Below are positions 1-12,334 of a stretch of 64,000 nucleotides of DNA, in pieces; position 1 is the first letter of the stretch; the number at the start of each line of letters is the position of its first letter. Source of the stretch: Tahibacter aquaticus (GTDB lineage Bacteria > Pseudomonadota > Gammaproteobacteria > Xanthomonadales > Rhodanobacteraceae); assembly GCF_004363655.1 (NCBI RefSeq), contig NZ_SNZH01000005.1, forward strand, positions 248,750 through 312,749, in the 5' to 3' direction. The position numbers and the translations under genes were made by a program. Below the pieces are notes generated by a model that saw nothing but the letters and a program-made list of their open reading frames with translations, did not search any database and was not told the origin of the DNA.

Positions 1-1206
1 CGCGCCTTCGAACGCATGGCCGGCCTGCGCAGCGACGAAGCACGCGGCCACGACTGGCTGCGCGCGGTGCATCCGGACGACCGCGCCCGCGTCACGGCCG
101 ACTGGCAGGCCGCGGTACAGCACCGCCAGCGCTTCCAGTCGCGCCTGCGCTTTCGCCACGACAGCAACCACACCGTCTGGGTAGCCATGCAGGCCGCGCC
201 GCTGGTTGTCGAAGGCGAAATCACCGGCTATGCCGGCAGCATCGAGGACATCAGCGCACGCCACCTGGCCGAAGAGCAGCTGCGCCGCAACGAGCAGCGC
301 CTGCGCACCATCACCGACGCGCTGCCGGCAATGATCGCCTACGTCGATGCCGCACAGCGCTACCAGTTCGCCAACGTCGCCTACGAACAGGCCTATGCCG
401 GCGCGCGCAGCCTGGTCGGGCGGCACGCGCGCCAGGTGCTGGGCGAAGACACCTACCTGCGCCGGCAGCCGCATATCGAGCAGGCCCTGCACGGCGTACG
501 CGTTACCTTCGAGGACGAGGACGAACGCGAAGACGGCAGCTACGTCTGCCTGGAGTTGACCTATATCCCGCAGTGGGACGAGGAACGCCGCCAGGTGCTG
601 GGCGTGCACGTGATGGCACAGGACATCACCCGGCAAAAAGTGGAAGAAAAGCGCTGGATACAGGCGGCCGAGCGCGACAGCCTGACCGGCCTGTCCAATC
701 GTGCCGGCTTCCTGGTCCGGCTGGAACGCGCGCTGGCGCGCAGCCGCGACCAGCGTTCGCTGCTGGTGGTGCTGTATCTGGACATCGACCGTTTCAAGCA
801 GATCAACGACAGCCACGGCCATGCCGTCGGCGACGAAGTGCTGCGCATCTTCGCCCAGCGCCTGGGCACCGTGCTGCGGCCCTCCGACGTGATCGCTCGC
901 CTGGGCGGCGACGAGTTCACCGTGATCATCGAAGGCATGCGCCGTTCGCAATATGCCTCGGCCGCAGCAGCCAAGATCGTCGCGGCGATGCGCAAGCCGT
1001 TCCTGCTGGAGGTGCAGGGGCTCAGCCTGTCGGTCAGCACCAGCGTCGGCGTCGCCCTGGCCCAGAACGAAGCACAGCTCAGCGTGGCGCAGCTGCTGGA
1101 ACGTGCCGACGGCGCCCTGTACGAAGCGAAATCGGCCGGCCGCGACGGCTACCGCGTGCGCGCCGGCGACAATGCGGAAATGCAGAAAAAGCCGACGTCC
1201 GGGTAA
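1..1206 (+). CDS. PAS-PAS-GGDEF diguanylate cyclase, 5' end outside the window
   Basis: The reading frame is open at base 1, so the N-terminus lies outside the window; an internal ATG at 16 is only the first Met seen. The visible part carries the end of one PAS/PAC domain (HPDDR, then SIEDIS), a second PAS domain (about residues 95-210, ending DITRQK) and a complete GGDEF domain (about 225-385). The active-site loop is an intact GGDEF (ARLGGDEFTVI) and DIDRFKQIND matches the metal/nucleotide-binding strand, so c-di-GMP synthesis from two GTP is expected. No EAL domain follows. It converges with the receiver-kinase gene on the other strand, 162 bases away. Confidence 0.93.
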   Translation, partial: RAFERMAGLRSDEARGHDWLRAVHPDDRARVTADWQAAVQHRQRFQSRLRFRHDSNHTVWVAMQAAPLVVEGEITGYAGSIEDISARHLAEEQLRRNEQRLRTITDALPAMIAYVDAAQRYQFANVAYEQAYAGARSLVGRHARQVLGEDTYLRRQPHIEQALHGVRVTFEDEDEREDGSYVCLELTYIPQWDEERRQVLGVHVMAQDITRQKVEEKRWIQAAERDSLTGLSNRAGFLVRLERALARSRDQRSLLVVLYLDIDRFKQINDSHGHAVGDEVLRIFAQRLGTVLRPSDVIARLGGDEFTVIIEGMRRSQYASAAAAKIVAAMRKPFLLEVQGLSLSVSTSVGVALAQNEAQLSVAQLLERADGALYEAKSAGRDGYRVRAGDNAEMQKKPTSG

Positions 1207-1368
1207 GCCGCCGGCGCACCACGACGTCGGCGCATCGTATCAACAGCGAATCCGCACCAACGCAATTCGTCTACTTATCGTCGCCCTGGCGCTGCTACAC
1301 CTGCTCATCGCGCCGAGTCCTCCGGCGAAATCCGGCCGGAATCTATTGGGGAGTTACGAGACAGGACA

Positions 1369-2505
1369 TCAGACCTCGCCTTCCAGCTGGCTGCCCGGCG
1401 CGAAGCGTGGCAGGCGCAATTCGAATACGCTGCGGCCGTCCTGGTTGCGGGCGTGGATGTCGCCCGCATGCGCGTCGACGATCTGCTTGACGATGTACAG
1501 GCCCAGGCCCAGTCCTTCGCCGCGGGCGCGGTAACGTCCGTCGCGGAACGGCGTGAACAGCGCCGGCAGGGCTTCGTCGGGAATGGTGCCGCTGCTGCTC
1601 ACACGAATGGTGACGCTGTCCTCTGCCTGGCCCAGCAAAACCAGTTCGATGGTCGAGTCGCGCTCGCCGTGTTCCACCGCATTGCCGATCAGGTTGTTCA
1701 GCACCTGCTCGATGCGGTCCGAATCCCAATGGCCGCGCAGGTTGCCGGAAATCTCCAGCTGCAAGTCGCGCCGCGGCGCCATCACGTCGCGCTCGGCCTT
1801 GATCCGCGTGGCGACGATGCCGAGATCGGTATCGGTAGGACTGATCGCGATGCCGCCGGCCAGACGCGCCCGCGCCAGGTCGAGCAGATCGGCAATCATG
1901 CGGTTCATGCGCCAGCCGGTCTGCACGATCAGGTCGGCGCTGTTGCGCGTGGAGGCATCGTTGGAGCGCTGCAGAATGGAACCGGCAAAGATCATCGCGC
2001 TGAGCGGATTGCGCAGGTCGTGGCCAAGCACCGCAACGAACATCTCGTTCAACTGCAGGGTGCGCGTGCGCTGTTCCAGTTCGTAGGCCAGCTGGCGCTT
2101 CTGCCGGTGCAGCTGGAAGAACACCTCGGCCTTGCTGCGCAGCACGAACGGTTCGATCGGCTTGCCGAGGAAATCGACTGCGCCGGAGCCGTAGCCCTTG
2201 AACTGGCGGCGCGCATCGCTCAGCCCCGCGGTAAGGAAAATGATCGGCACATGCCGCGTGCGTTCGCTGCCGCGCATGAATTCGGCCAGTTCGAAGCCGT
2301 CCATCTGCGGCATCTGCACATCGAGCAGCGCCAGCGCCACGTCGTGGGCCAGCAGCAGCTCCAGCGCCTCGGCGCCGGAGCGCGCCAGCAACAACTCCAC
2401 ATCTGGACCTTGCAACAAAGCAGCAAGCGCCAGCAGGTTCTCTTCCAGGTCGTCGACCAGGAGGCATTTGACGCGCTCGCGCGCCAGCGTTTCGGGGCGG
2501 CTCAT
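1369..2505 (-). CDS. Receiver domain-histidine kinase fusion protein
   Basis: A 378-residue cytoplasmic protein with a receiver domain first (about 12-130; CLLVDDLEEN, phosphoacceptor Asp in LLDVQMPQMDG, Lys in FLGKPI). A histidine-kinase core follows: HisKA with VLGHDLRNPLSA near residue 165, then HATPase_c with N box LIGNAVEHG and G box GLGLGLYIVKQI. The reversed order (receiver before kinase) and lack of membrane segments suggest it receives phosphate or a signal from the upstream hybrid kinase. Its ATG overlaps the CheB stop codon by 4 bases (ATGA at 2502-2505), making it the last gene of a coupled four-gene operon. Confidence 0.92.
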   Translation of the reverse strand: MSRPETLARERVKCLLVDDLEENLLALAALLQGPDVELLLARSGAEALELLLAHDVALALLDVQMPQMDGFELAEFMRGSERTRHVPIIFLTAGLSDARRQFKGYGSGAVDFLGKPIEPFVLRSKAEVFFQLHRQKRQLAYELEQRTRTLQLNEMFVAVLGHDLRNPLSAMIFAGSILQRSNDASTRNSADLIVQTGWRMNRMIADLLDLARARLAGGIAISPTDTDLGIVATRIKAERDVMAPRRDLQLEISGNLRGHWDSDRIEQVLNNLIGNAVEHGERDSTIELVLLGQAEDSVTIRVSSSGTIPDEALPALFTPFRDGRYRARGEGLGLGLYIVKQIVDAHAGDIHARNQDGRSVFELRLPRFAPGSQLEGEV

Positions 2506-3092
2506 GGTTGTGCCTGCGTGGGCAGTGACTGGAACAGGGTCATGATTTCATCCAACGTCAGTACGTAATCGGCGGAAATGCGCTGCAGCGCCGATGCCGG
2601 CATGTTCGGCATGCGTGCGCTGGCGGGTTGCTGTACCACGGCCAGGCCGCCTTCGCGCTGGATCGCAGCGAGGCCTTCGGCGCCGTCGCCGCCGGCACCG
2701 GTCAGGATCAGGCCCAGCGCATGCTCTGCGTAGACCGCGGCGACGGACTCGAACAGCACAGTGACGGACGGGCGGGAAAACTCCACCGGATCGTCCATGG
2801 ACAGGGCCAGCTGCGGTCCCCGGTCGATCAGCAGGTGGTAGCTGGGCGGGGCGAAGTAGATGCTGCCGGGAACGACCGCGTCCTTGTCCATCACCTCGCG
2901 CACGCGCAGCGCGCACAGCGGCGCGAAAATCTCGCCGAGCAGGCTTTCGCGTTCGCGCGGCAGGTGGAGCACCACGAATACCGCTACCGGCAGCCCCGCC
3001 GGCAAGGCTGGCAGCACGTGCTTGAGCGCTTCCACGCCGCCGAACGAGGCGCCGATGGCGATGGCGTCGATACGCCGGCCAGGCCAGCTCAC
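2502..3092 (-). CDS. cheB: CheB-type protein-glutamate methylesterase, single domain
   Basis: Catalytic CheB domain only, about 196 residues, with no receiver domain. Ser of IGASFGG, His of VVLHLPRE and Asp of TGAGGDGAEG form the expected triad. The frame is open further upstream to an ATG at 3209, but I choose GTG at 3092. It overlaps the cheR stop codon in GTGA, the protein then starts MSWPGRRIDAIAIGASFGG as CheB catalytic domains normally do, and the extra 39 codons would lie inside cheR. The family hydrolyses methyl-glutamate in chemoreceptors; no receptor gene is nearby, so the substrate here is unknown. Confidence 0.9.
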   Translation of the reverse strand: MSWPGRRIDAIAIGASFGGVEALKHVLPALPAGLPVAVFVVLHLPRERESLLGEIFAPLCALRVREVMDKDAVVPGSIYFAPPSYHLLIDRGPQLALSMDDPVEFSRPSVTVLFESVAAVYAEHALGLILTGAGGDGAEGLAAIQREGGLAVVQQPASARMPNMPASALQRISADYVLTLDEIMTLFQSLPTQAQP

Positions 3093-3913
3093 AGGCCACC
3101 GGTCTTCTGGTAGATGCGGTCTTCCCGCACGAATTCGGCGAACGCATCGGCATGGCTGGAGAAACGCAGCGACTCGCGCAGGCCGATGCCGAGAAAACCG
3201 CGCCGGCACAGCGCTTCGTAGAACAGATCCAGCGCCCGGCTCTGCAGCGCACGATCGAAATAGATCAGCACATTGCGGCAGGACACCAGCTGCATCTCGG
3301 CGAACACGCTGTCGGTGGCCAGGCTGTGGTCGGAGAAAACGATGTGCTTGCGCAGGCTTTTGTCGAGGATGATGCGGTCGTAAGCGGCCGAGTAATAGTC
3401 CGACAGCGAGCTGCGGCCGCCGCTGCGGCGATGGTTGCTGGTGAAATCCGGCACCTTGGCCACGTCGTAGATACCCGCCTCGGCCCGGCGCAGCGCGTTC
3501 GGGTTGATGTCGGTGGCGTAGATGAGGCTGCGGTCGAGCAGACCTTCCTCGCGCAGCAGGATGGCCATGGAATAGGCCTCTTCACCGGTGCTGCAGCCGG
3601 CGATCCAGATTTTCAGCGACGGATAGGTGCGCAGCAGCGGGACCACTTTCTCGCGCAGGGCAAGGAAATAGCTGGGGTCGCGAAACATGTCGCTGACCTG
3701 CACGGTGAGGTATTCCAGCAGCTCGCCGAAGATTTCCGATTCGTGCAGCACGCGTCCCTGCAGTTGCGACAGCGAGGTGCAGCCGAAGCGCTGCATCGCC
3801 ACCTGCAGGCGCCGGCGCAGGCTGGCGCGGGCGTAGCTGCGGAAGTCGTAGTGATAGCTGTGGTAGATCGCCTCGACCAGCAGTTCCAGTTCCAGGTCCT
3901 GGGCGGATTCCAT
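3089..3913 (-). CDS. cheR: CheR-type protein-glutamate O-methyltransferase
   Basis: About 274 residues with the CheR N-terminal helical domain (YHSYHYDFRSYARASLRRRL) and the SAM-binding methyltransferase domain (IWIAGCSTGEEAYSMAIL; CRNVLIYFDR). It uses S-adenosylmethionine to methylate receptor glutamates in known family members. I place the start at ATG 3913 because an AAGGACGAGG stretch sits just upstream; an in-frame ATG at 3943 lacks such a site and would overlap the hybrid-kinase stop by 16 bases. It lies between the hybrid kinase and cheB in one operon, so methylation and demethylation enzymes are co-produced with the kinase rather than with a chemoreceptor. Confidence 0.9.
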   Translation of the reverse strand: MESAQDLELELLVEAIYHSYHYDFRSYARASLRRRLQVAMQRFGCTSLSQLQGRVLHESEIFGELLEYLTVQVSDMFRDPSYFLALREKVVPLLRTYPSLKIWIAGCSTGEEAYSMAILLREEGLLDRSLIYATDINPNALRRAEAGIYDVAKVPDFTSNHRRSGGRSSLSDYYSAAYDRIILDKSLRKHIVFSDHSLATDSVFAEMQLVSCRNVLIYFDRALQSRALDLFYEALCRRGFLGIGLRESLRFSSHADAFAEFVREDRIYQKTGGL

Positions 3914-3927
3914 GCGCGCCTCGTCCT

Positions 3928-7368
<3,441 letters not shown>

Positions 7369-7564
7369 GTATGCCCCTGTCGCCCGAACCGACACGATAA
7401 CGCCCGGCGCGAAAATACGTAAGCGCTTGAATACAAAACTTAAGCAAGCGCGAAAGGGGCCATAGCCGACGTGATGGCGGCGTGACGAAACGGTTGCAAC
7501 GGGCAGCACCTGCGCCACAGTGCGCAGGTGCTGCCCGTTGGGCAGGGGACGTCAGGCCTGCTGC

Positions 7565-8008
7565 CTATTCCTCGCGCCGGCCGGGGGCTCCGATACGCGA
7601 TGTGCTGCTGTCGCTGGCGACCGTGTCGCGGCGTGTACCGCTGCCGCTGTCGTCGTCTTCGGTTTCACTGCGCAGGCGGCGCTGGGCCGCGCCGCGCGCT
7701 TCGCCGCCGCGCCGGCCGATGGCGGCCATGTGTTCGCGGTTCTGGCTTACGGCTTCGCCGCCCTTGCGGCCGGCTTCGCGCGCCTCTTCCGAAGTGAATT
7801 CATGCGCCGTACCCCGCGCATGGGCAGCACGGCCGCCTTCGCTGGCGATGGCGCGCTGCCGGTTCTCGTCCATGGACGCGAATCCGCGCCGGCTGGTACC
7901 GCTGGGGCTGGCGCTGCCGGGACGGCTGGCGGAAGCCTGGCGTTCCTCGTCGGTGCGGTCGTTGGAGTCCTGGGTTTGCGGATTGCGCTGATCGTCGTTG
8001 GGATTCAT
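7565..8008 (-). CDS. KGG-repeat stress-induced protein
   Basis: About 147 residues, very hydrophilic and predicted disordered. Three glycine-rich KGG-type motifs (ASEGGRAAH, GRKGGEAV, GRRGGEARG) place it with the con-10/KGG general-stress proteins. I choose ATG 8008 because GGAGAG lies just before it; two earlier in-frame ATGs fall within or upstream of that site. Family members accumulate in stationary phase or desiccation but have no known enzymatic role. It stands alone between the signalling operon and a long gene-free stretch. Confidence 0.85.
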   Translation of the reverse strand: MNPNDDQRNPQTQDSNDRTDEERQASASRPGSASPSGTSRRGFASMDENRQRAIASEGGRAAHARGTAHEFTSEEAREAGRKGGEAVSQNREHMAAIGRRGGEARGAAQRRLRSETEDDDSGSGTRRDTVASDSSTSRIGAPGRREE

Positions 8009-9282
8009 TGCTCTCTCCATTGATATCTTCCGTCTTCGCTGCACCGCCCTAGTCTTGGTCGCGACAGAAGATCGATTTGCCGGGCGGCAGGTCAGCTACC
8101 GCAATGACCGTGCCAGCCGCGCTCTGCAGCAGACCTGGCGAATATTTCACTCCCTGCTAACGCCTGGGCCTACCGTCGCTTCCAGTCTCTGCAATAGAAC
8201 GCGAAGGCAATGTGGAGGCCGTCAAAAGAAATGTGGCGCGATTCGCCGATTGTGACTGGCGACACACGGCGTCACACTTTTGTACGCAGCCCGCTGCAGA
8301 AACACCAGCGGCATCATGCGCGGAATTGCAGAATTCCCCCGCTGTAAAAATTTCATAAAGTGTCGTAGGGCCCGTGGCCATGTCGTTCGCAAATCGGCGC
8401 TTCGCTTCGGCCGCATCGAAAACCGGCCGGCAGTTCATCTGACCGGCGCGCACAAAAGCGAAGAACCGCCGTCACCGCGATCTTGGCTGCGCATCCTGCC
8501 GCGCGGCGCACTGCCGGCAGAACCGACAGCGCCAAAGTCTGCTCGATGCGCGACTGCTGCCGACCGCACACAGGCGGGGGCCTTTTGCAGCGCTTCTCCG
8601 GCACGAGCCACTGTCATCGCGCCGATACCGGTGTGGCATAGCGCCGACTGCACAGCACTGCCGCATTGTTCCAACAATGGCACACTCACAATACGCCGCC
8701 ATCATTTTTGACCTGCGCCATACCCACGCGTAGCCGTTTTTGCGCTAAATAAGAACGCAAGAATCGATACCGGAAACGGTACCCGCCGCGATGGAGTCTG
8801 CATGCACACCTGCCACACTATCGAAATCACCAGGGCGACGCCGTGGTGTATCTATCGACTGCACGCCGCATCGCAGCCCTGATCGCGAGCCACCCGATAC
8901 TCATGACGCTGCGCTCTAGCGCAAATTCCCCTTTTTGGTGCCGCTGAAAAAATGCCTGCCAAAGCGTCGGCTGCTTGTTTTGTGCACAGCGTGCGACGTT
9001 CTGCGCGCAAAGCGGTCGCAGTGGTCGCCTGCCTACCCCATCGCAGACGGGTCTGTATTTTGCCTCGATCGGCGCATCGGGACTGGCCTGGCGCCGGGTA
9101 GCAGCCCGAACGGAACAGGAAATTCATCTGCCATGGCGTGGGCTGTTGAGCGCTAGCACAGCAAAAAGTTATCGGACAGCAAATACGCCTGTATTTTTTT
9201 CACGCTTGATTTGGGGTTCGTGAAAATTATGATCACCGCAAGGGAAGTGTTACCGGATTGCAAACTGGTGGAGGTTTTACCT
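8009..9282. other. Long stretch without a convincing gene
   Basis: About 1.27 kb with no reading frame showing a recognisable domain, plausible start site and typical codon use together. It is visibly more AT-rich in patches than its surroundings. The clearest structure is a 16-bp perfect dyad at 8664-8679 (CATTGTT CC AACAATG). The last 150 bases should hold the promoter of the NtrC-like regulator. I see no tRNA or terminator. Confidence 0.6.
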
Positions 9283-10626
9283 GTGCGGATGTCGTCCAAC
9301 CCGTCGTTGCTCATCGTTGACGATGACATCAGTTTCGTACGTGCCGCCGCGGAAATCGCCCGCAGCATTTCCTACGACATCACTGTCGCCGGCACGGTCC
9401 AGCAAGGGGAAATCTGGCTCAAGCGCGAAACCTTCGATCTGGCCGTGATTGATCTGTCCCTGCCCGACGGTTCCGGCCTGGAACTGGTACGTGCCTGCAC
9501 CAGATCCGGCACCGACGTTGTTCTCGTCACCGGCTACCCCAGCGTCGAAACAGCGGTCGAGGCGATACGTACCTCGCTGCTGGACTACCTGGTCAAGCCG
9601 ATAGAACCGGCACGTTACCGCGCACTGCTCGAAAGCGTGGCCAAGCGCCGCAGCTTGCCGCCGCCGGTTGCCGAACAGGGCTGGCACGGCCTGATCGGCG
9701 CGTCGCAGGCACTGGGCATGATGATCACGCAGATCCGCCGCGTCGCGCCGACCGATGCATCGGTGCTGATTCAGGGCGAAAGCGGCACCGGCAAGGAAAT
9801 CGTGGCGCGGGCAATCCACGCGGAAAGCCTGCGCACTGGCGCCTTTGTCGCGGTCAATTGCGGTGCGATGGAATCCGAACAACTGGCCAGCCAGCTGTTC
9901 GGCAGCGAAAGCAGCGACAGCGGCGAGGGCCACGGCATGCTGCCCGGCTATTTCGAGCAGGCCGCCGGCGGCACTTTGTTTCTCGACGAAATCGGCGAAA
10001 TGCCGATGCTGCTGCAAGGCCAGCTGATGCGCGCGCTGGAAAGCGGTGTCATTCGTCGCAATGGCGGTCGCAGCGACATCGGCATCAACGTCCGCGTGAT
10101 CGCCGCCACGCACTATCGCACCGATCGCGGTCACGGCAGCGGGCAATTGCGCGACGACCTGTTCTACCGCATCGGCGAATTCCCCATTGCCATTCCGCCG
10201 CTGCGCGAACGTTCCGACGACATCGTGCCGCTGGCCAACCTGTTCCTGTCGCATCTCAACCAGCGTCACGGCGGGCGCAAGTCCTTCACCGGCACTGCGT
10301 TGGAGCAATTGCGGCGTTTTTCCTGGCCCGGCAACGTGCGCGAACTGCGCAACGCGGTCAGCCGCGCCTACATCATGGCCGGCAGCGACACCATCGCCGA
10401 TCCGCTGGGACAGATCCGCATCACCACGCCGCTGGAAGAAACCCCGAGCACGCTGACCATTGCCGTCGGCACCACGTTCGAGGAAGTCGAACGGCGCATG
10501 CTGATGAAGACCCTGGAGTTCTTCGGCAACGACAAGACCAAGGCCGCCCGTGCCCTGGGTGTCAGCGTCAAGACCATCTACAACCACCTGGCCAAGTATC
10601 AGCAGAATCCCGCGCAAACCGGCTGA
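9283..10626 (+). CDS. NtrC-family response regulator lacking the GAFTGA loop
   Basis: About 447 residues: receiver domain (LLIVDDDIS; phospho-Asp in VIDLSLPDGSG; Lys in YLVKPIE), AAA+ sigma-54-activator domain (Walker A GESGTGKE, Walker B GGTLFLDEIGEMP, R-finger region FYRIGEFP) and a Fis-type helix-turn-helix (KTKAARALGVSVKTIYNHL). I prefer GTG 9283, 8 bases after TGGAGG; ATG 9289 and 9211 are possible. Between the LFG strand and the YFEQ segment, where activators carry GAFTGA, it reads SESSDSGEGHGMLPG, so the sigma-54 contact loop is missing. No partner kinase is adjacent. It may act with another sigma factor or as a repressor. Confidence 0.9.
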   Translation: MRMSSNPSLLIVDDDISFVRAAAEIARSISYDITVAGTVQQGEIWLKRETFDLAVIDLSLPDGSGLELVRACTRSGTDVVLVTGYPSVETAVEAIRTSLLDYLVKPIEPARYRALLESVAKRRSLPPPVAEQGWHGLIGASQALGMMITQIRRVAPTDASVLIQGESGTGKEIVARAIHAESLRTGAFVAVNCGAMESEQLASQLFGSESSDSGEGHGMLPGYFEQAAGGTLFLDEIGEMPMLLQGQLMRALESGVIRRNGGRSDIGINVRVIAATHYRTDRGHGSGQLRDDLFYRIGEFPIAIPPLRERSDDIVPLANLFLSHLNQRHGGRKSFTGTALEQLRRFSWPGNVRELRNAVSRAYIMAGSDTIADPLGQIRITTPLEETPSTLTIAVGTTFEEVERRMLMKTLEFFGNDKTKAARALGVSVKTIYNHLAKYQQNPAQTG

Positions 10627-10651
10627 TCTCCTGCGCTGGCGCCGGGAGATC
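10625..10651 (+). terminator. Hairpin at the end of the NtrC-like gene
   Basis: Perfect 7-bp arms GATCTCC (10625-10631) and GGAGATC (10645-10651) start within the stop codon. No T-run follows, so if it ends transcription it is not a standard intrinsic terminator. Confidence 0.35.
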
Positions 10652-10690
10652 GCCCCTGCGGCGCCTGGGTCGCCACGGTCGCAAACCGTG

Positions 10691-10777
10691 TGGCGAATTT
10701 GCTGCGCTCGTCGGCGCACTACCGGAGCACACCCCGCTTTCGTAGGGTGCGATGAGCACAGCGAATTGCACCGCGAG
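10691..10777. repeat. Inverted pair of an intergenic REP-like hairpin repeat
   Basis: The right unit (10741-10777, plus orientation) has stem GGTGC/GCACC around GATGAGCACAGCGAATT. The left unit (10691-10719) is a diverged copy in the opposite orientation. Similar units lie at 29311-29345 and 37851-37932. Between 10741 and 29311 the stem bases change together (GGTGC/GCACC to GGCGC/GCGCC), which supports selection on a hairpin. Confidence 0.6.
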
Positions 10778-10899
10778 GGGCGTCGATCGCTTCCGTCGCA
10801 AAAAAATAGCGATGCAATAAGCACCTCGGCGCGTGCCCCGGCAGACATCGTCATTTCCGTTCCGCTAGCATCGCCACACCCCAACTCCCCTGCCCTGCG

Positions 10900-11517
10900 A
10901 TGGAAGCCGAGCCCAGTCCCGCCTTCCCGCTGACCTCGACCGCCAGCCAGGCCACCGCGTTTCTGTATGTACTGCCCTGCCATGGGGAAGACCTGCTTAA
11001 GCTGGGCCATTCGCGCAATCCGCTGGCGCGCATGCAGTCGCTGCATCCCCGCTTCTACGAGTTCTTCGACACCGAGCACGCTTTCGCCGTGGAAACCGAG
11101 ACCGTGCGCGAGGCACGGGCGCTGGAAACGCGATTGGCACGACAGCTGCGCGAGCACCGTGCGCCGGCACCGCTGACGGTCAATGCGGGCGCCGGCGGTC
11201 ATACCGAGTGGTACCGCGGCGCCTATGCCACGCTGGAGGACGCAGCCGGCGAACTGCACGACCACGGCCATGTGCTGCACCGCCCCTTGCACGACTGGCT
11301 GCGCCAGCGCCTGTCCGCTCACGCCGAACTGCTGTTCAGCTGGACCGGGCTGCTGACGCCGCTGCAACTGCAGCAGCGTGGCACGGCGGCGCGCGCCAGC
11401 CTGGCACAGCGACGGGTCGCCGACGTGCTCGACGCCTATGTGGCGCTGCAGCTGGATCTGACGCGCTGGCTGCCGCAGCCGGTACTGGACTGGCACCGCG
11501 CCGCCAGCCTGCGTTGA
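10900..11517 (+). CDS. GIY-YIG/T5orf172-like nuclease-family protein
   Basis: 205 residues. The N-terminal half (about 20-115) reads FLYVLPC then DLLKLGHSRNPLARMQSLHP, a variant of the GIY-YIG arrangement with Tyr, Gly and the catalytic-type Arg, followed by a conserved Glu (EARALETRL) and a closing TEWYRG as in the T5orf172/Mug113 branch. The C-terminal half is helical with no domain I recognise. This branch is widespread on bacterial chromosomes and mostly uncharacterised; nuclease activity is inferred from the fold. It is monocistronic after a 270-base gap containing the REP-like repeat. Confidence 0.7.
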   Translation: MEAEPSPAFPLTSTASQATAFLYVLPCHGEDLLKLGHSRNPLARMQSLHPRFYEFFDTEHAFAVETETVREARALETRLARQLREHRAPAPLTVNAGAGGHTEWYRGAYATLEDAAGELHDHGHVLHRPLHDWLRQRLSAHAELLFSWTGLLTPLQLQQRGTAARASLAQRRVADVLDAYVALQLDLTRWLPQPVLDWHRAASLR

Positions 11518-11664
11518 AGCCCTCGCGCCGGCACCGCAGGGCGGGCTGGTCGGTATACAAGTTTCCATTGGCATAGCGATTGCTGCGTGCAGGGAATACT
11601 GCGTGTTCTGCTCGGCAATGCGATTCGCCAGCGACACCGTCCCTCGCACCACCAGGAGATCGCC

Positions 11665-12246
11665 ATGCGTACAACACGGATTGCCGCGACCGTCGTTCTT
11701 ACCCTCGCCGTCTGCAGCGCCGCCAGTGCGCAGAATCCCGCCAAAACACTCGACCCGCCCACGACACCGGCAGGCGCGCCGCAGCCGTCACCTGGCGACA
11801 GCGAGGCATTGAGCACGCTGAGTGCCGTCAACGAGCACGAAATCGCCAGTGCCGAAATCGCCCAGGGCAAGGCGCTCGGCAACGCGACACGGGAATACGC
11901 GCGCATGCTGCAGAAAGACCACAACGCCAACCTGGCCAAGGTGAAAGAACTCAGCCAGACCACGCGCACGCCGCTGGCCGAGAGCGCTGCGGTCAAGGCG
12001 ATGAAGGACAGCTCCGCTGCCGAACGCGAGCAGCTCGGCAGGCTCGACGGCAAGGCATTCGAGAGCGCCTATCTGCAGGCCATGATCGACGGCCATGCCA
12101 AGGTGCTGTCGACCATCGACCAGAAGCTGCTGCCGGCCGCCACCGATGCCGCCATCGCCACGCATCTGCGTAATACCCGCGAAAGCGTGAACCGGCATCT
12201 GAGCCAGGCCAGGAAGCTCAAGAGCGAACTGCCCAGCGGCGCGTGA
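11665..12246 (+). CDS. Exported DUF4142 protein
   Basis: 193 residues starting at ATG 11665, which has AGGAG 7 bases upstream; the frame is open earlier but without a site. A Sec signal peptide (TRIAATVVLTLAVCSAASA, then Q) is followed by a four-helix, ferritin-like DUF4142 domain (LSTLSAVNEHEIASAEIAQGKA; YARMLQKDHNANL). DUF4142 proteins are periplasmic or outer-membrane associated and often stress-regulated; no reaction is known. It sits beside the BON protein and close to the trehalose/cardiolipin genes, consistent with an envelope-stress role. Confidence 0.85.
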   Translation: MRTTRIAATVVLTLAVCSAASAQNPAKTLDPPTTPAGAPQPSPGDSEALSTLSAVNEHEIASAEIAQGKALGNATREYARMLQKDHNANLAKVKELSQTTRTPLAESAAVKAMKDSSAAEREQLGRLDGKAFESAYLQAMIDGHAKVLSTIDQKLLPAATDAAIATHLRNTRESVNRHLSQARKLKSELPSGA

Positions 12247-12334
12247 TCGGCCTTGCCCGCGCGCGCCAGCCGGTGCAGGCCGAGAGGCAACGATCCGTTC
12301 CGTCCGATCCCGACCACTCCGCAACGAGGTCCGC

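Noticed and set aside
3093-3209. N-terminal extension of CheB
   Set aside because: It lies wholly inside cheR and lacks CheB-like sequence; GTG 3092 gives the normal domain start.
8157-9127. Several 60-140 codon frames in the long gap
   Set aside because: No ribosome sites, no recognisable domains and inconsistent codon use.
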